Source: Mucor racemosus (Eukaryota; Mucoromycota; Mucoromycetes; Mucorales; Mucoraceae). Taken from it: DNA of 64,000 nucleotides. The stretch covers positions 372,001 through 436,000 of the forward strand of contig JAPEHQ010000010.1 of assembly GCA_027405735.1 (NCBI GenBank). The letters run 5' to 3'. The notes under the pieces are model-generated. The model was not told where the DNA came from. It saw nothing but the letters and a program-made list of their open reading frames with translations, and searched no databases. Every line of letters starts with the position of its first letter. Position 1 is the first letter of the stretch. Below, in pieces: positions 46,861-57,456 of the stretch. The translations under genes were made by a program, and so were the position numbers.

Positions 46861-47056
46861 TGCAATAAATTCCTATTTTTAAAATAAAAGGATAGTTTAC
46901 AGTTATTCATTCTAACGAAAGTTGCACAATTTTCCTTAAACTGCGGCTGGGCAAAACCATTGTTACTGCGGCGGCCAAGTTTTCTAATTTTATTATAAAT
47001 ATGTCAAGCTAAACTTTTTAGAATGCAGATCCCTCAATTATAACTCTTTTCTTAAA

Positions 47057-48255
47057 ATGTCTACTTCTTGTTCTTTCTCTATTGAATTGTTACCTGAATT
47101 TGGGTGGTCTGTTAAAGATATACCGGTTTATGGTCCTGGATCTGTATTTCAAGGTTTGTTTAATTTATGATTTTTTTTTCCATGTTGTATTCATGCATTG
47201 TAATTGCAGGATTCGTAAAATTGAACACTAAATCTCAGGAAATGATGGTCGAGAGAATTAGACTTGCATTCTATGCTTTTGAAACCATTCCTCCATTCGA
47301 CTTATCTCCTGGTGTATTACGCACTATCAAGAAAACATTGTTCAGTGTTCAACATGTGCTTTGGGATTCTAATAATCAAACACTGAAATTGGATACAAAT
47401 GCCGATTATTCCTTCCCATTTACTATTCAAATGCCAATGGTTCAATTCCCTCCATCCATGAATCATGATTTTTACCGTTGCACATTTCAACTCATTGCTT
47501 TTATCGATACTCCTTCTTCAATGGCTAAATTAACCGACCCTATTCGTACAGATGTATCTATTACCTGTATGCCCTATGTTGAAACCAGTCTCTTGAAATT
47601 ACCTCTTTCCATGAACTCGTCAAAAGGACATCTCTCTGCTAAAATCAAAATGAGTGCACGAGAATTTATCCCTGGCGAAACTATCCCAATTAGTCTAAAT
47701 GTAGAAAGCAACAAACCTGCGCCTTCCAATGACTCGTTACAATATGTTACAGCACACCTTAAACTTGTTCAAACCTTACACGTTGTTGCTTTTGATGATA
47801 TGAACGATCAAATTAAAACTGTCGCCAATGCGTCTCACAAATTATTAATGATCAATTTACTCAGCAGCAAAGGATCGTATTGTTATGCCGATCTGGAACT
47901 CAAGTTACCAGCCGATATCACTCCTTCTTATGACTATGGTAACTTGGTTCAAATCTCATACAAATTGCATATCAGTATAGAGCAAAAGGGTCCAATGGGT
48001 GGTATCTGGAATTACAATGTCAAGATGAATGAAGTGCCAATTACAATGGGTACATTGGGTTATGGTATCAAGTCATCAAATGAGCTCAAGATTTACTCCA
48101 TGTTTGAATCTGAACCATCGAGCAGCAAACCTATGCCATTACCTAAATTTATGAAAGCAATTGAATATGAAGATGCTTTACCCCTTTATGACGCTAGTCG
48201 GTTACCCAGCTATGAATCGCCAAACACTGGAAACACACAACAACCCATCTTTTAG
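47057..48255 (+). CDS. Arrestin-domain protein (alpha-arrestin-like), tandem copy 1
   Basis: Two exons (47057..47153, 47210..48255) give 380 residues. An arrestin N-like beta-sandwich starts at IELLPEFGWSVKDIPVYGPG and includes FPFTIQMPMVQFPPS. An arrestin C-like part (about 195-330) includes FIPGETIPISLNVESN and ends MGTLGYGIKSSNELKIYS. The tail carries LPLYDASRLPSYE, short PY/LPxY-type motifs through which alpha-arrestins recruit Rsp5-type HECT ubiquitin ligases to membrane transporters. That role is inferred. A related gene with the same intron position follows at 49,969. Confidence 0.85.
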
Positions 48256-49477
48256 ATTTTAATTTATGGCTTTTTGTACATAGTATACCCTCATTTCAAA
48301 CATTGTATTTTTATAAATAGACATTTACTTCGTATTAGATAAACACGTAATGGATTCGTTAGATGTGATACAGATTTATGAGTGCGCACAAAAACCATGT
48401 GGGTGCTGAACCATAATTTTTTCTGATAACAATATAATGAAAATGATATATTATAAGTTTGACTATTTGAATATGAAATATATCGCTTATAGACTTTGTT
48501 ATAATCCGAGTAAATTTCATGACCAGGAATACATATTTTCGCTTTTAAAGTCTTGAGTCATTACGGAACTAACCGCCGAAATACACGCGATATACCTAAC
48601 AACAAATAGAATATACATGCGTATGATGTAAGTCTATATTTAGGGAGTCGCTTATCTTTTACAAAGGTGCAGTGTATCTCCTCAAATCATGATCCTATGC
48701 GACACCTTAAACCTCGACAATATAAATCCACAAAGCTTGAGAGGCACTTACAAATAATAATGGTAGTACCATAGATTCCAGATCAAGTAATGTTTGGTTT
48801 AAGTTTGCCGTGTATTCGGTCTTTTCTTACAGTATACCTATGATTGCACCAAAAAAGTCAACAACTTATTAATACATGTACCTGCTTAAGTTTATCCGTC
48901 TTTTCTCCATAGTTTTTTTTTTTCATGGAGGCAATTTTCAATGCAATTTTGATTCAAGTTGACACTCTGCTTCGTTTTCAATTTTTGTAAAGATGAACCT
49001 TTTAAAGATCTGAATGGGCAATTTAATTTACAAATATAGTAATATAAAATTCTATTGAATCATGTGCATCAAACTAATTCTTTCCCGAGATCAAAAGACA
49101 TACACCTTTCCGCAATTCGCCTATAAACTACATTGACCTCTTTTTGATCATTTCCCACTGTCTACTATAGCAGACAATAATAATTTTTTTTATACGTGTG
49201 CATATGCAAAAGTTAGACACTGGTACATCATTTAACGCAATAATACTCGTAAAGCATTTGATATTCTCATAAAATGTACAAACATGATGTTTCTTGACAA
49301 AATTGTTTCTTTCTCTTCGATACATTACTACGCCACTACAACGACTTGCATTTATTCGTACCATGCGAATTACAATAGACGCGTAACCGCAGTAATATAC
49401 TTTTGGTCTTTCATATAAACATCTGAAAAATAATGCATTAAATCAAAAAAAGACACTTTGCACTACTCGTTATTGCT
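48256..49477. other. Intergenic region, no gene seen
   Basis: AT-rich DNA between the two arrestin genes. A TGAGTCA at 48,554-48,560 is not near any amino-acid gene start and is likely chance. Confidence 0.45.
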
Positions 49478-49690
49478 TCAATCAAACAAATAAAATTGTA
49501 GCACAGCAATGACCTTTTCATTGCTAGTCTGGGGTAAGCGATGCAACAGCAGCAACAGCATATCATGATTGTCGCACAAAATTATCAAATTGGCAAATTG
49601 TAAAATCCCTGGTACGAGGTTTGAGAAATTGAGTCGATCTTTTGCCAAGTGCTGAACAGCCTTGGTTTTTACCTTGGCAGAATTTGACAT
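49478..49690 (-). other. Orphan 70-codon ORF between the arrestins
   Basis: The minus-strand ORF begins MSNSAKVKTKAVQHLAKDR directly after an acceptor-like TTTTAG and continues with amphipathic helices rich in Leu (NLVPGILQFANLIILCDNHD, LLLLLHRLPQTSNEKVIAVL). Its composition looks more like real protein than the surrounding noise. No upstream exon was found and the family is not recognised. It could be a relic or terminal exon. Confidence 0.3.
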
Positions 49691-49968
49691 CTAAAATTGA
49701 TTTACGTTGATCTTTCATTTGAAACACAAAAGATAAGAGTTTTAAATAAATCTCTGATTCAATTCAGAGACATTAGAGGGTTAATTGTAGAAACGTAAAA
49801 TATATTTGATTCTTTTGTTAAAATAATAATAACTTGCTATCAAATACATCAAACACTCAAGGAATCGTTTTACCAAGTCCGCAAACTTTAAAAAAGTATA
49901 AAAGCTTGAGAAATCAGAATAAACAAATACATTATCAGCTTTTTTCGCTTCATTATAGAACACTTAGA

Positions 49969-51238
49969 ATGTCATTAGAAATAAATCTTTTACCTGAATT
50001 TGGTTGGTCCATAAAGAACCAACCTGTGTACGGTCCTGGATCAGTATTCCAAGGTAAATCACATTGCAATTGCTATTACATAAATGTCCATTTGTTAAGA
50101 TTAAATCCATTTAGGATTTGTCAAATTGAATGCCACAGAAGAGCAATTAGAAAAAGCAGAAAGGCTTCGTATAGTATTTCATGCATCTGAATCAACATAT
50201 AATTCTGGCTATGCAAACCCAACGTATAATAAACAGCTCTTTGGCACACAAAAAATACTTTGGAAGCGAAAAGGCATCCAAACACCAACAAATCTCACTC
50301 CAGAAACTGATATTTCAATTCCATTTATTATACAAATCCCAATGGTGCAGTTTCCACCCTCAGCAAGTGTGGTATCTGAAGGAGAAGGTCTGTCGTATCA
50401 TTCAAATTTCGTCTTATCAGCTTATTTGGATCAAGATCAAGACAAAGCCAATATTATTAAAACCCATAAAACAATCATTTATATGCCATTTATTGAAACA
50501 AGCATATCTAAAAAGCCAATTCATATTACTGCATTTGATAAAACCGACAATAGCTCACCAGAAACAACCCCATCTGTACATGTTAATATGACTTCATTGG
50601 ATTACGTACTTGGTGACACTATGCAAATCACTTTATCCATTAATAATATACCAAAGAGATCAATTGAATCAATTTCCACAAAGCTATATCAACTTCAAAC
50701 ATGGAATCGAACATCTAGAAAAGAAAAATCATTTAGAAATGAGCGAAAATTAAAGCATTTGATTTCTCAAAATGTTGTCAAAAATCAATCAGATGAAACT
50801 ATATCTCAATATACTATGAGCACTTCTCTCGAAGTCCCTGTTGACGGCTTACCGACATTTACATATGGTCCGGTGTTCGCACTTTCCCATATGTTAAAAA
50901 TCAGTATCAAAAGAAAAGGAAAACTATGGTCGTATGACTTTGATCTGGCGGATATTCCAATTAAAGTAGGCACTCTAGGCTATGGCATTCATTCCTCTGA
51001 AGAAATTGAATTTTACTCTACTTTCAAAACTGCATTTGATCAACAATCTGAAACGGCAAGTAGCTCGACAGAAGTTTCATCAACATCCACCATGGCTATT
51101 GCAACGGCTGCTACTCTACCAGTTCCAAGATTTTTAGATGTGATTGAATATGAAGAATCTTTACCTGTGTACACTGATGATCGATTGCCAATGTATGAAA
51201 TTGTAATCGAAAGACATCACAATAATTGCATAATATAA
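49969..51238 (+). CDS. Arrestin-domain protein (alpha-arrestin-like), tandem copy 2
   Basis: Two exons (49969..50053, 50115..51238) give 402 residues. It is collinear with the gene at 47,057: INLLPEFGWSIKNQPVYGPG, IPFIIQIPMVQFPPS, MPFIETS, VGTLGYGIHSSEEIEFYS and the tail VIEYEESLPVYTDDRLPMYE. The intron interrupts the same codon (Gln-Gly after GSVFQ) in both. It differs by a longer basic insert (about 230-260: NRTSRKEKSFRNERKLKH) and a Ser/Thr/Ala-rich linker before the tail. Function is inferred as for copy 1. The duplication is old, as nucleotide similarity is modest. Confidence 0.85.
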
Positions 51239-52064
51239 ATTAGTAATCAACAATATTAAGGTGTGGAACGAAGAAAGCGGATGTGCACTGTCAGTTTGTT
51301 CAATTGACCCAAATGGAAATATATGTAACCAAGTACTTGGATGACGATCAACTGATGGGCAATATGATGCCTACTTTACTGACTGAATGGTTTATGTAAA
51401 TTATATGAATTTTATGAGAATATCTCATTTTTTTATACAAATAAATTATATTTTTAGACTTATACACAGCCTCATTAAGTACTAATATCGTAAAAATGCA
51501 ATATACAAGAGTGGCACGGTGCTTTCATTTCAAAACAACGTAACACATGGAACAGACATGATAGTATAATATAGACATACTTATGCACATAAGTTAAGGC
51601 ATGCTGCTTCATGAGTTAGGGTTATAGTTTATAGTCTAGAATTACAAATAAACATTTCGCTTTAGTCAATGATAATTAGGTTTACAATTCAAAGGTTTTT
51701 GGCATAGACAAATGATACAACACACGGACATATAGTTATTTGTATTTACATTGGTTGATACGTGTAAATTGACAGTATTACTAATCCTTGATCAGTTTGT
51801 ACGCTGTTGCTGTGATAAGATCTCTTATAATGATTTAGCATTTACCACTCAAATTAAATAACTCAAATATCATAGCGGATCAGCCAATCTTTGTGTAATA
51901 AGAGCATAGTCGTATCTTTTACCGCATCATGATCATTTGTGCCCAGATTCAGATAGGAATATGGACACACCAAATATTGTTAAATTTGGAGTAAAATTAC
52001 TTAAGATACATTTCTGAAACTGTTTTTTAGACAAGAGATATTCAAATGGGAAAATTGCAGCAAT
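51239..52064. other. Intergenic region, no gene seen
   Basis: 3' flank of the second arrestin gene. No ORF or RNA gene is supported. Confidence 0.5.
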
Positions 52065-52124
52065 TATAATATAATATAATATAATATAATATAATATAAT
52101 ATAATATAATATAATATAATATAA
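52065..52124. repeat. Pentanucleotide microsatellite (ATAAT)n
   Basis: About twelve uninterrupted copies of ATAAT in tandem. Likely polymorphic in length. Confidence 0.95.
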
Positions 52125-52289
52125 GAATCAGTAGAAACAGTGTCATAGTTTTCATTATGGAGGTTTATAATCAGAATAACATATTTAAGGGTCTGCAGTT
52201 TCTTTTGAATATTACGCATTGCTGCTTTTATAAGCATAAAAAAGACAAACAATTATAGAATGGCAAGGCATTTGACCCTTAGTTAATTT

Positions 52290-53400
52290 GTATTATATCT
52301 CACGAAAGACTCGAAAACAGGTGCTATTTGATTTTAAAACTAGGGTTTACTTCTCATCCCTACTCTGCTTTTTTTTTCATAAATAACATCAGGAAAAAAT
52401 TATATACTAATGTACCTGAGATGTTCAACTTTAATCTGATAGCATGCATTCGGAAATACCTTATTTTTTGCAGTCGATATAACTTTTTTAGCTCTTATGT
52501 TTCAGATTTTTACAGGTATTTCACTGCTGAAAATTAAAAATTTTGAGACTTCATATCACTACGAAAAACTAAGCTATATCAACATTTTTAATAATAAAAC
52601 TTACACGTTTTGGAGTACTCTATAGCATATTTCAGTATAAAAAATCTGGAATGCTTTTTTTTTTTTTTTTTTTTCATTTTTCGACCTTGTAGTAGATTTC
52701 AAAATATTCGTTAAATTGAGCAGCATTTTTTTAAATTCATGTCCTTGGCCTCGTTAAGCTCTATCGAATCCAATTTAGTTTTTTTTCAAAATATTGGCTT
52801 TTTTGTGGAGATATCCTCAAAAATGCGTAAAAAAGAATATCCTCGGTTTTGTTTCAAAAAAAGACGTGAATACCCTCATCCCAAATTCTGCATTTGAAAA
52901 AAAAATTGACAAAATTTTTGTTTTCTCTACGAAAAAATTAGTCAAAAGGTTCAGTAATGGCTTAATCGATAAATACTTTGTTTTTGCATTATTTCCACTA
53001 CTTATATTTATAATAATATGTTTATAAAAAGTGATGTGTATATTCAAAAAACCTCAAAATTTCAATTGCATTTTACGCAAAATTTAATACTAAACATTTA
53101 TTTAATTTTTATTTTAGTAGATCCAAAATTTAAAATTGTACAAAAAACATTTAATAAGCTAGGTCGACTTATTTTGCAGTCCATGAGAATTTAAATAGAT
53201 TTGATTTTTTGATCGTTTTTCGATCGATTTCACAAATCGATTTTGGAACTCCGCTAGTATAATTTTTAAGCTGTAATATGAATTATTATTTTAATTGCCT
53301 CGACAGAAAATCAATATTTTTCACTGAAAGAAAAAAAATGCAAAGTAGCTTTCAGTTGGATCTTTGTTCTGAATACAAAAAATCAACATCTCAATTTTAG
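52290..53400 (+). repeat. Diverged foldback arm A fragment
   Basis: It follows 15,990-17,110 and 33,640-34,760 with many substitutions, including the shared 'atatctcacgaaagactc', 'gtacctgagatgt' and 'ccctcatcccaaattctg'. It lacks both the outer end and the rest of the arm. It is older than the copies at 15.9 and 33.5 kb. Confidence 0.75.
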
Positions 53401-53525
53401 TGCTTATATTTTACAATTAATGTTCTGGTCAATGTTGGGCCAGCTTTAGGTCAATTTACTTATATTAGGGTGTTAACGTATTTCAGACAAGAAATCTATT
53501 TCTAGAAAGAGGGGTACAATACTTT

Positions 53526-53612
53526 GTTATGTCAATATTCACCATAATAGGTCTCACATCAAAGAAGGTCTCAGTCTATAATCGGTGTTATAGTAAATCA
53601 ATGATCTGCATA
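53526..53612 (-). repeat. MITE-like repeat C, partial copy
   Basis: It matches 44,097-44,190: 'gttatgtcaatattcaccat', 'aataggtctcacatcaaaga' and onward to 'tagtaaatcaatgatctgca'. It is cut short. Confidence 0.6.
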
Positions 53613-54110
53613 CTGCATTTATGTATTGAATGCACTTTTGTCTCATTTATGTGTGTTACATTTAGTCTATGATGAAATGGTGTAGCCTAAAATCCTAAAG
53701 TTGAGCCGATCATAAATTTGTTTCTGGAAATGGAATTCAGCTACTACTGTATACCACCATTTGTATAAACATTCACCGTCTAAAGTTAATCAAGCATGAA
53801 TATTCTATATACTTAGCTCGGTCGTATCCTATTTAAACTTTCTTCTCTGGTCAATCCATTATATCATCATGTTGTAATCAGTTAGTTCTTGAAGATGATG
53901 AAATCATTCATAAACTCTTCTGTATTATTTTTGGCTCTATATCCGCGCTTCCAAAACATATAAATACCCTAAACCCTAATGTCCTTAAACATGAACCATT
54001 ATAATTTTTACCTACAATATATGCAACAATAAATATATCTAGTTTTAACTTTATTTTCTAGTTATTCATTGTGTATATCAAACATTGTCTTTTGCCAATC
54101 TTAATTGACG

Positions 54111-54530
54111 TTACAAAAAACTTGCTTGAGTAGTAGCAGTATCGCTTTTCAAAGGTTGTTGAATCGAAAGAGTAGTAACTTTGAACAATTTAATCCTAAG
54201 AAGCTGGATTTCTTTCAAAAGACGTGCTTGATGTTCCTTGCCCAAAGAAGAGTATTAATCAACCTCTAGTTGCAAATCCAATTCACTATTGCTCATGACC
54301 GTTTTATTATCATAATGATGATTGAGGAAGAGCGTCCTCGCTCAATTTTCTGGTAATACGAGCATTTTTGCACTAAGTATAACTTTCAACATGCAGAGTA
54401 CCATTATTGCTCAATGCATTGTTACCACTTTATCCCGAAGACAAAGATGATCACATATAAAGATTCATACCCGAAGGTACAGATTAATTAATGGTAGCAG
54501 TAGTACCGGTCGTTACTTGTTTGATGTTGT
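54111..54530 (-). pseudogene. Decayed coding relic with several in-frame stops
   Basis: Minus-strand reading gives SGNNALSNNGTLHVESYT, CKNARITRKLSEDALPQ, a frame shift, then MSNSELDLQLEVD, YSSLGKEHQARLLKEIQLLR and IKLFKVTTLSIQQPLKSDTA to a stop at 54,111. Five internal stops (three TAA, one TAG, one TGA) all fall where a Gln or Arg codon would need one C-to-T change. The amphipathic KEHQARLLKEIQLLRIKLF stretch suggests a coiled coil. The family is not recognised. Confidence 0.45.
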
Positions 54531-54605
54531 TATTTATTTTTAAAATAAAATAAATAGCATAAATTTGTGTAATACTGTAAAAGCGTTAGGTGAATTAAAA
54601 AAGGA

Positions 54606-54819
54606 AATATCAAAAGGGTCTTCATAAATAATCTTGCCAGAATGTAACACTTTTATTAACAATACATTCTTTGGATATACTTATACGCATTACTTGTAAC
54701 TACTAGGATTTCACTATCTAAGGGTATGATGTAAATTAATGATCTGCATTAATTACTATAACACCGATTATAGACTGAAGCCTTGGATGTAAAATCTATG
54801 AGGAGTATTGTCATAACAC
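54606..54819 (+). mobile_element. ~220-bp MITE-like repeat C, copy 3
   Basis: It matches 19,864-20,083 nearly end to end, with ATATCAA/GTCATAAC at the ends. Confidence 0.65.
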
Positions 54820-54889
54820 TAATTTTTTTTTCGTTTTTTTTCAGCATTTTTGTAGTGTTGCCTATAATTTATAATCTATATTAATAAAA

Positions 54890-55290
54890 GCAAATGTAGT
54901 TTAAAAACTCATTCCAGTAAAAAATGCAATGGAATTTTGAGAACGGCACAATGCTCATGTACAAACCAATTTGTGCCCATACGATCAGCTCATTATGCTT
55001 ATGGTCAGATTTTATTATTATGCACAAATAAGAATAATAATATGCTTATGGGCAATTCTACTATTATGCACACATGGGATTAATGTCATGCATATAGACA
55101 GAATCTATAATCCTACACATACAGGCTTTTCGTTATGCTCGTGTGCAATTTCTTTTGTTGTGCCCATATGCATCTTGTTATCTTTTTAGCCATTATTCAG
55201 TGGGCGCAACAACTCATCAGGCTATAGTGTGCAGCCCACCTGGGCATAACAAAATCATCTTGCGCAGCATAGGTCGGCCGTAGTGGGATT
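54890..55290 (+). repeat. Repeat family D with a GC-rich end
   Basis: The first part (54,890-55,140) matches 22,050-22,262: 'aatgcaatggaattttgaga' and 'catgtacaaaccaatttgtg'. It ends at 55,267-55,286 with GCATAGGTCGGCCGTAGTGG, the inverse (one mismatch) of the 20-mer at 17,851 and 35,115. It is probably the remains of a DNA element with that terminal inverted repeat. Confidence 0.6.
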
Positions 55291-55659
55291 TATATATAAA
55301 TCCTTTAAATTTGTGATTTTATGGACTTTTTTTAAATCCGGTTATATTATTTTATACTTTTCAAGTTAAATCCGTTATTATTAGGCTAATAGTGTTGTAG
55401 GTTGTATTTATGTTTTACTTAAAATAAGCCTTTGAATAATTAATAGCAATACAGTTGAACCTTAATTTTTGTATAAAATTTCGATACCTGCATCTTATAG
55501 CTGCTTGGAGTATTTAAATAACCGCGTCCGGACTGTCCGGTAATTTTTTCTAGAAATTTAAAGCTTGGAAATATCATTAGATGGCCGCTTCCGGAGATTG
55601 TTCGGCTTTTTTTTTGGAAGAGTGACCATTGGCAAAAATATGAACCATATACTATGTTG

Positions 55660-55810
55660 TATGCCACCAAGTATCATATGTTATCACCTTCTACAGTATC
55701 AATTGATCTCACAATCTATTGATTACGACATGTATTGAAGTGCAAAGTTTTGATATCGGATATAAAAAACTCCTAGCGTACTAAGTTCAATCCAATGATT
55801 ACCAAGAACG
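55660..55810 (-). repeat. Fragment of the foldback central spacer
   Basis: The reverse complement matches 22,350-22,500, including the block 'cttagtacgctaggagttt' and 'gaaggtgataacatatgat'. Confidence 0.65.
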
Positions 55811-56597
55811 CTTGGACCTCAATTATGATAAGATTCGAACAAGTAGAGAATTGATTTGAGATGAATATATAAAAAAAAAATAGAAAAAGGAAATTTAGTA
55901 AAGATATTCCATATTAATAACAAATAATCACCTACTTCTTTGGAGGCCTTCATGTAACATGAAGATTGATCCAAATCGTAAACCGTGGAAGAGTGAATAA
56001 ATGTTCTGGAATAAACAAACATTCATCTTTAGGCATACGAATGGAGAGCAGCATTATCGAGTACCTGCAGCTGGCAGTATAATTTATTTTTAACCATATT
56101 GTGATGCATTATGCTATTATTAGTATGATATGCCAAATCTCTGATTGTACTGTCATCTCTTATTAAAACAACCGTATAATATAGTATATAATTTGGAAAG
56201 GAATTTTAGGACCAAGAAGAGAAGATTAGATACTAGTATATATGTAACAAACATAACTGAAAGATACCACTGCATCTTGTGATATTTTTTTCTCTGGGTG
56301 TGTATTTGTATTCTCTTTTATAATAACAGAAAGTTACCTATAATATACTTAACCTTTATTGTTTTGAGTATGGCAAAATTATAATTATCAGTTCGATTCA
56401 TAAAAAGTAAATTATTATACTGACCAACTATCTTCTAGAAATAATAACTTATTCATCTAAAATTTATTTCAATTTCTATGAATTTAGATTCTCATTGTGT
56501 CTAGATTTTATTTGGGTTTTGTCTCAATATACTACTACAAACGTCCGAAATTCAACTGGAAATCGTCGAATTTAAAGTGGAAATACTGTAATATTCT
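55811..56597. other. Intergenic region, no firm gene
   Basis: Mostly AT-rich. On the minus strand at about 55,935-56,010, an AG-preceded stretch reads TFIHSSTVYDLDQSSCYMKA and ends at a GTAGGT donor. It may be a stray exon. Nothing else is seen. Confidence 0.35.
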
Positions 56598-56605
56598 TTA
56601 GCGAC

Positions 56606-57015
56606 CAGAACTAACGGTTGATCCCATTCTATGGCTTCCAATGACTCGCGTAGAGAAAGAACATTGCTTACGATGGCGATTTGGTTGGCTTCCTCTAGGC
56701 AAACCACAACCCTGCCCCTTCCATCCTTTTGAGATGTTCAACAAACGACATAGCATCCAATATCTACAGATGCATAATCGTTTGTTTTTACCACAAACAA
56801 TTGAGGATCCCCTCTCTTTTCTGCTGAATAAACTACCACGGAAAACAAAGAGGATCCCAAAGCTCTCAATTGCCGCCTGGCTCATCCGTTGGCCTGCTAT
56901 CTGTTCAATACTCCACGAGATGGATTACTTAGCCCATAATCAAATCCTGGTTCCTGCACAAAATCCAGGTAACCTTTTCGTTCAACAGCTCTCCTCCACA
57001 GCTTATAAATTCTAA
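56606..57015 (+). mobile_element. Probable non-LTR retrotransposon 3' coding fragment
   Basis: An open plus-strand frame reads ELTVDPILWLPMTRVEKEHC, LRWRFGWLPLGKPQPCPFHP, then FNKRHSIQYLQMHNRLFLP and DPLSFLLNKLPRKTKRIPKL to the stop at 57,013-57,015. Cys/His spacing (C...PC-x2-H-P...H...H) looks zinc-binding. I associate this pattern with the C-terminal part of non-LTR retroelement proteins common in Mucoromycota genomes. That is recollection, not a search. No reverse-transcriptase core is present, so it is a fragment. Confidence 0.5.
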
Positions 57016-57456
57016 TTTCTGGTATCTTTATTATCATCATCTTATAGCTTTATAGTTTAACATTTTCCCAATTATTTTAATTGGGATTTTCATTCTTTTA
57101 TCACTTTTCGATCTGACTAGGGCAATGCAGCATATCAAAGATGCTACGTGCCCATTGGTCATTCTTTTAACCGTAATATTTTTTAGGATCGTAAGTCCAA
57201 CGAGAGTTTTGTTTTTGCATCAAGCCTGCTCATTGAAATAGCATTGTTGTTATTTGTATTTCTAATCTCATTTTCAACAATATTTTAATAGTAAACTTAA
57301 AAGTCGTTTTTGAATGAAATTCAATTTCGAAAATGATAAAAAAAAAAACTACAAATGAGACAACTTGAACAGTACTAATCAACAATAAAATTTACAACAT
57401 AAAAACCCTTTTATTCAAAATAACCAATTATTATAATAAAAATACAAATATATAAA
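57016..57456. other. Intergenic region, 3' flank of midasin
   Basis: AT-rich, with likely polyadenylation signals of the midasin gene on the minus strand near 57,385-57,440. No other gene is seen. Confidence 0.5.

Noticed and set aside
48554..48560. TGAGTCA site in the arrestin intergenic region
   Set aside because: Not upstream of an amino-acid gene and about 300 nt after a stop codon; likely chance.
52065..52124. Possible CRISPR-like or tandem-array signal
   Set aside because: It is a simple 5-bp microsatellite without spacers, and the host is a eukaryote.
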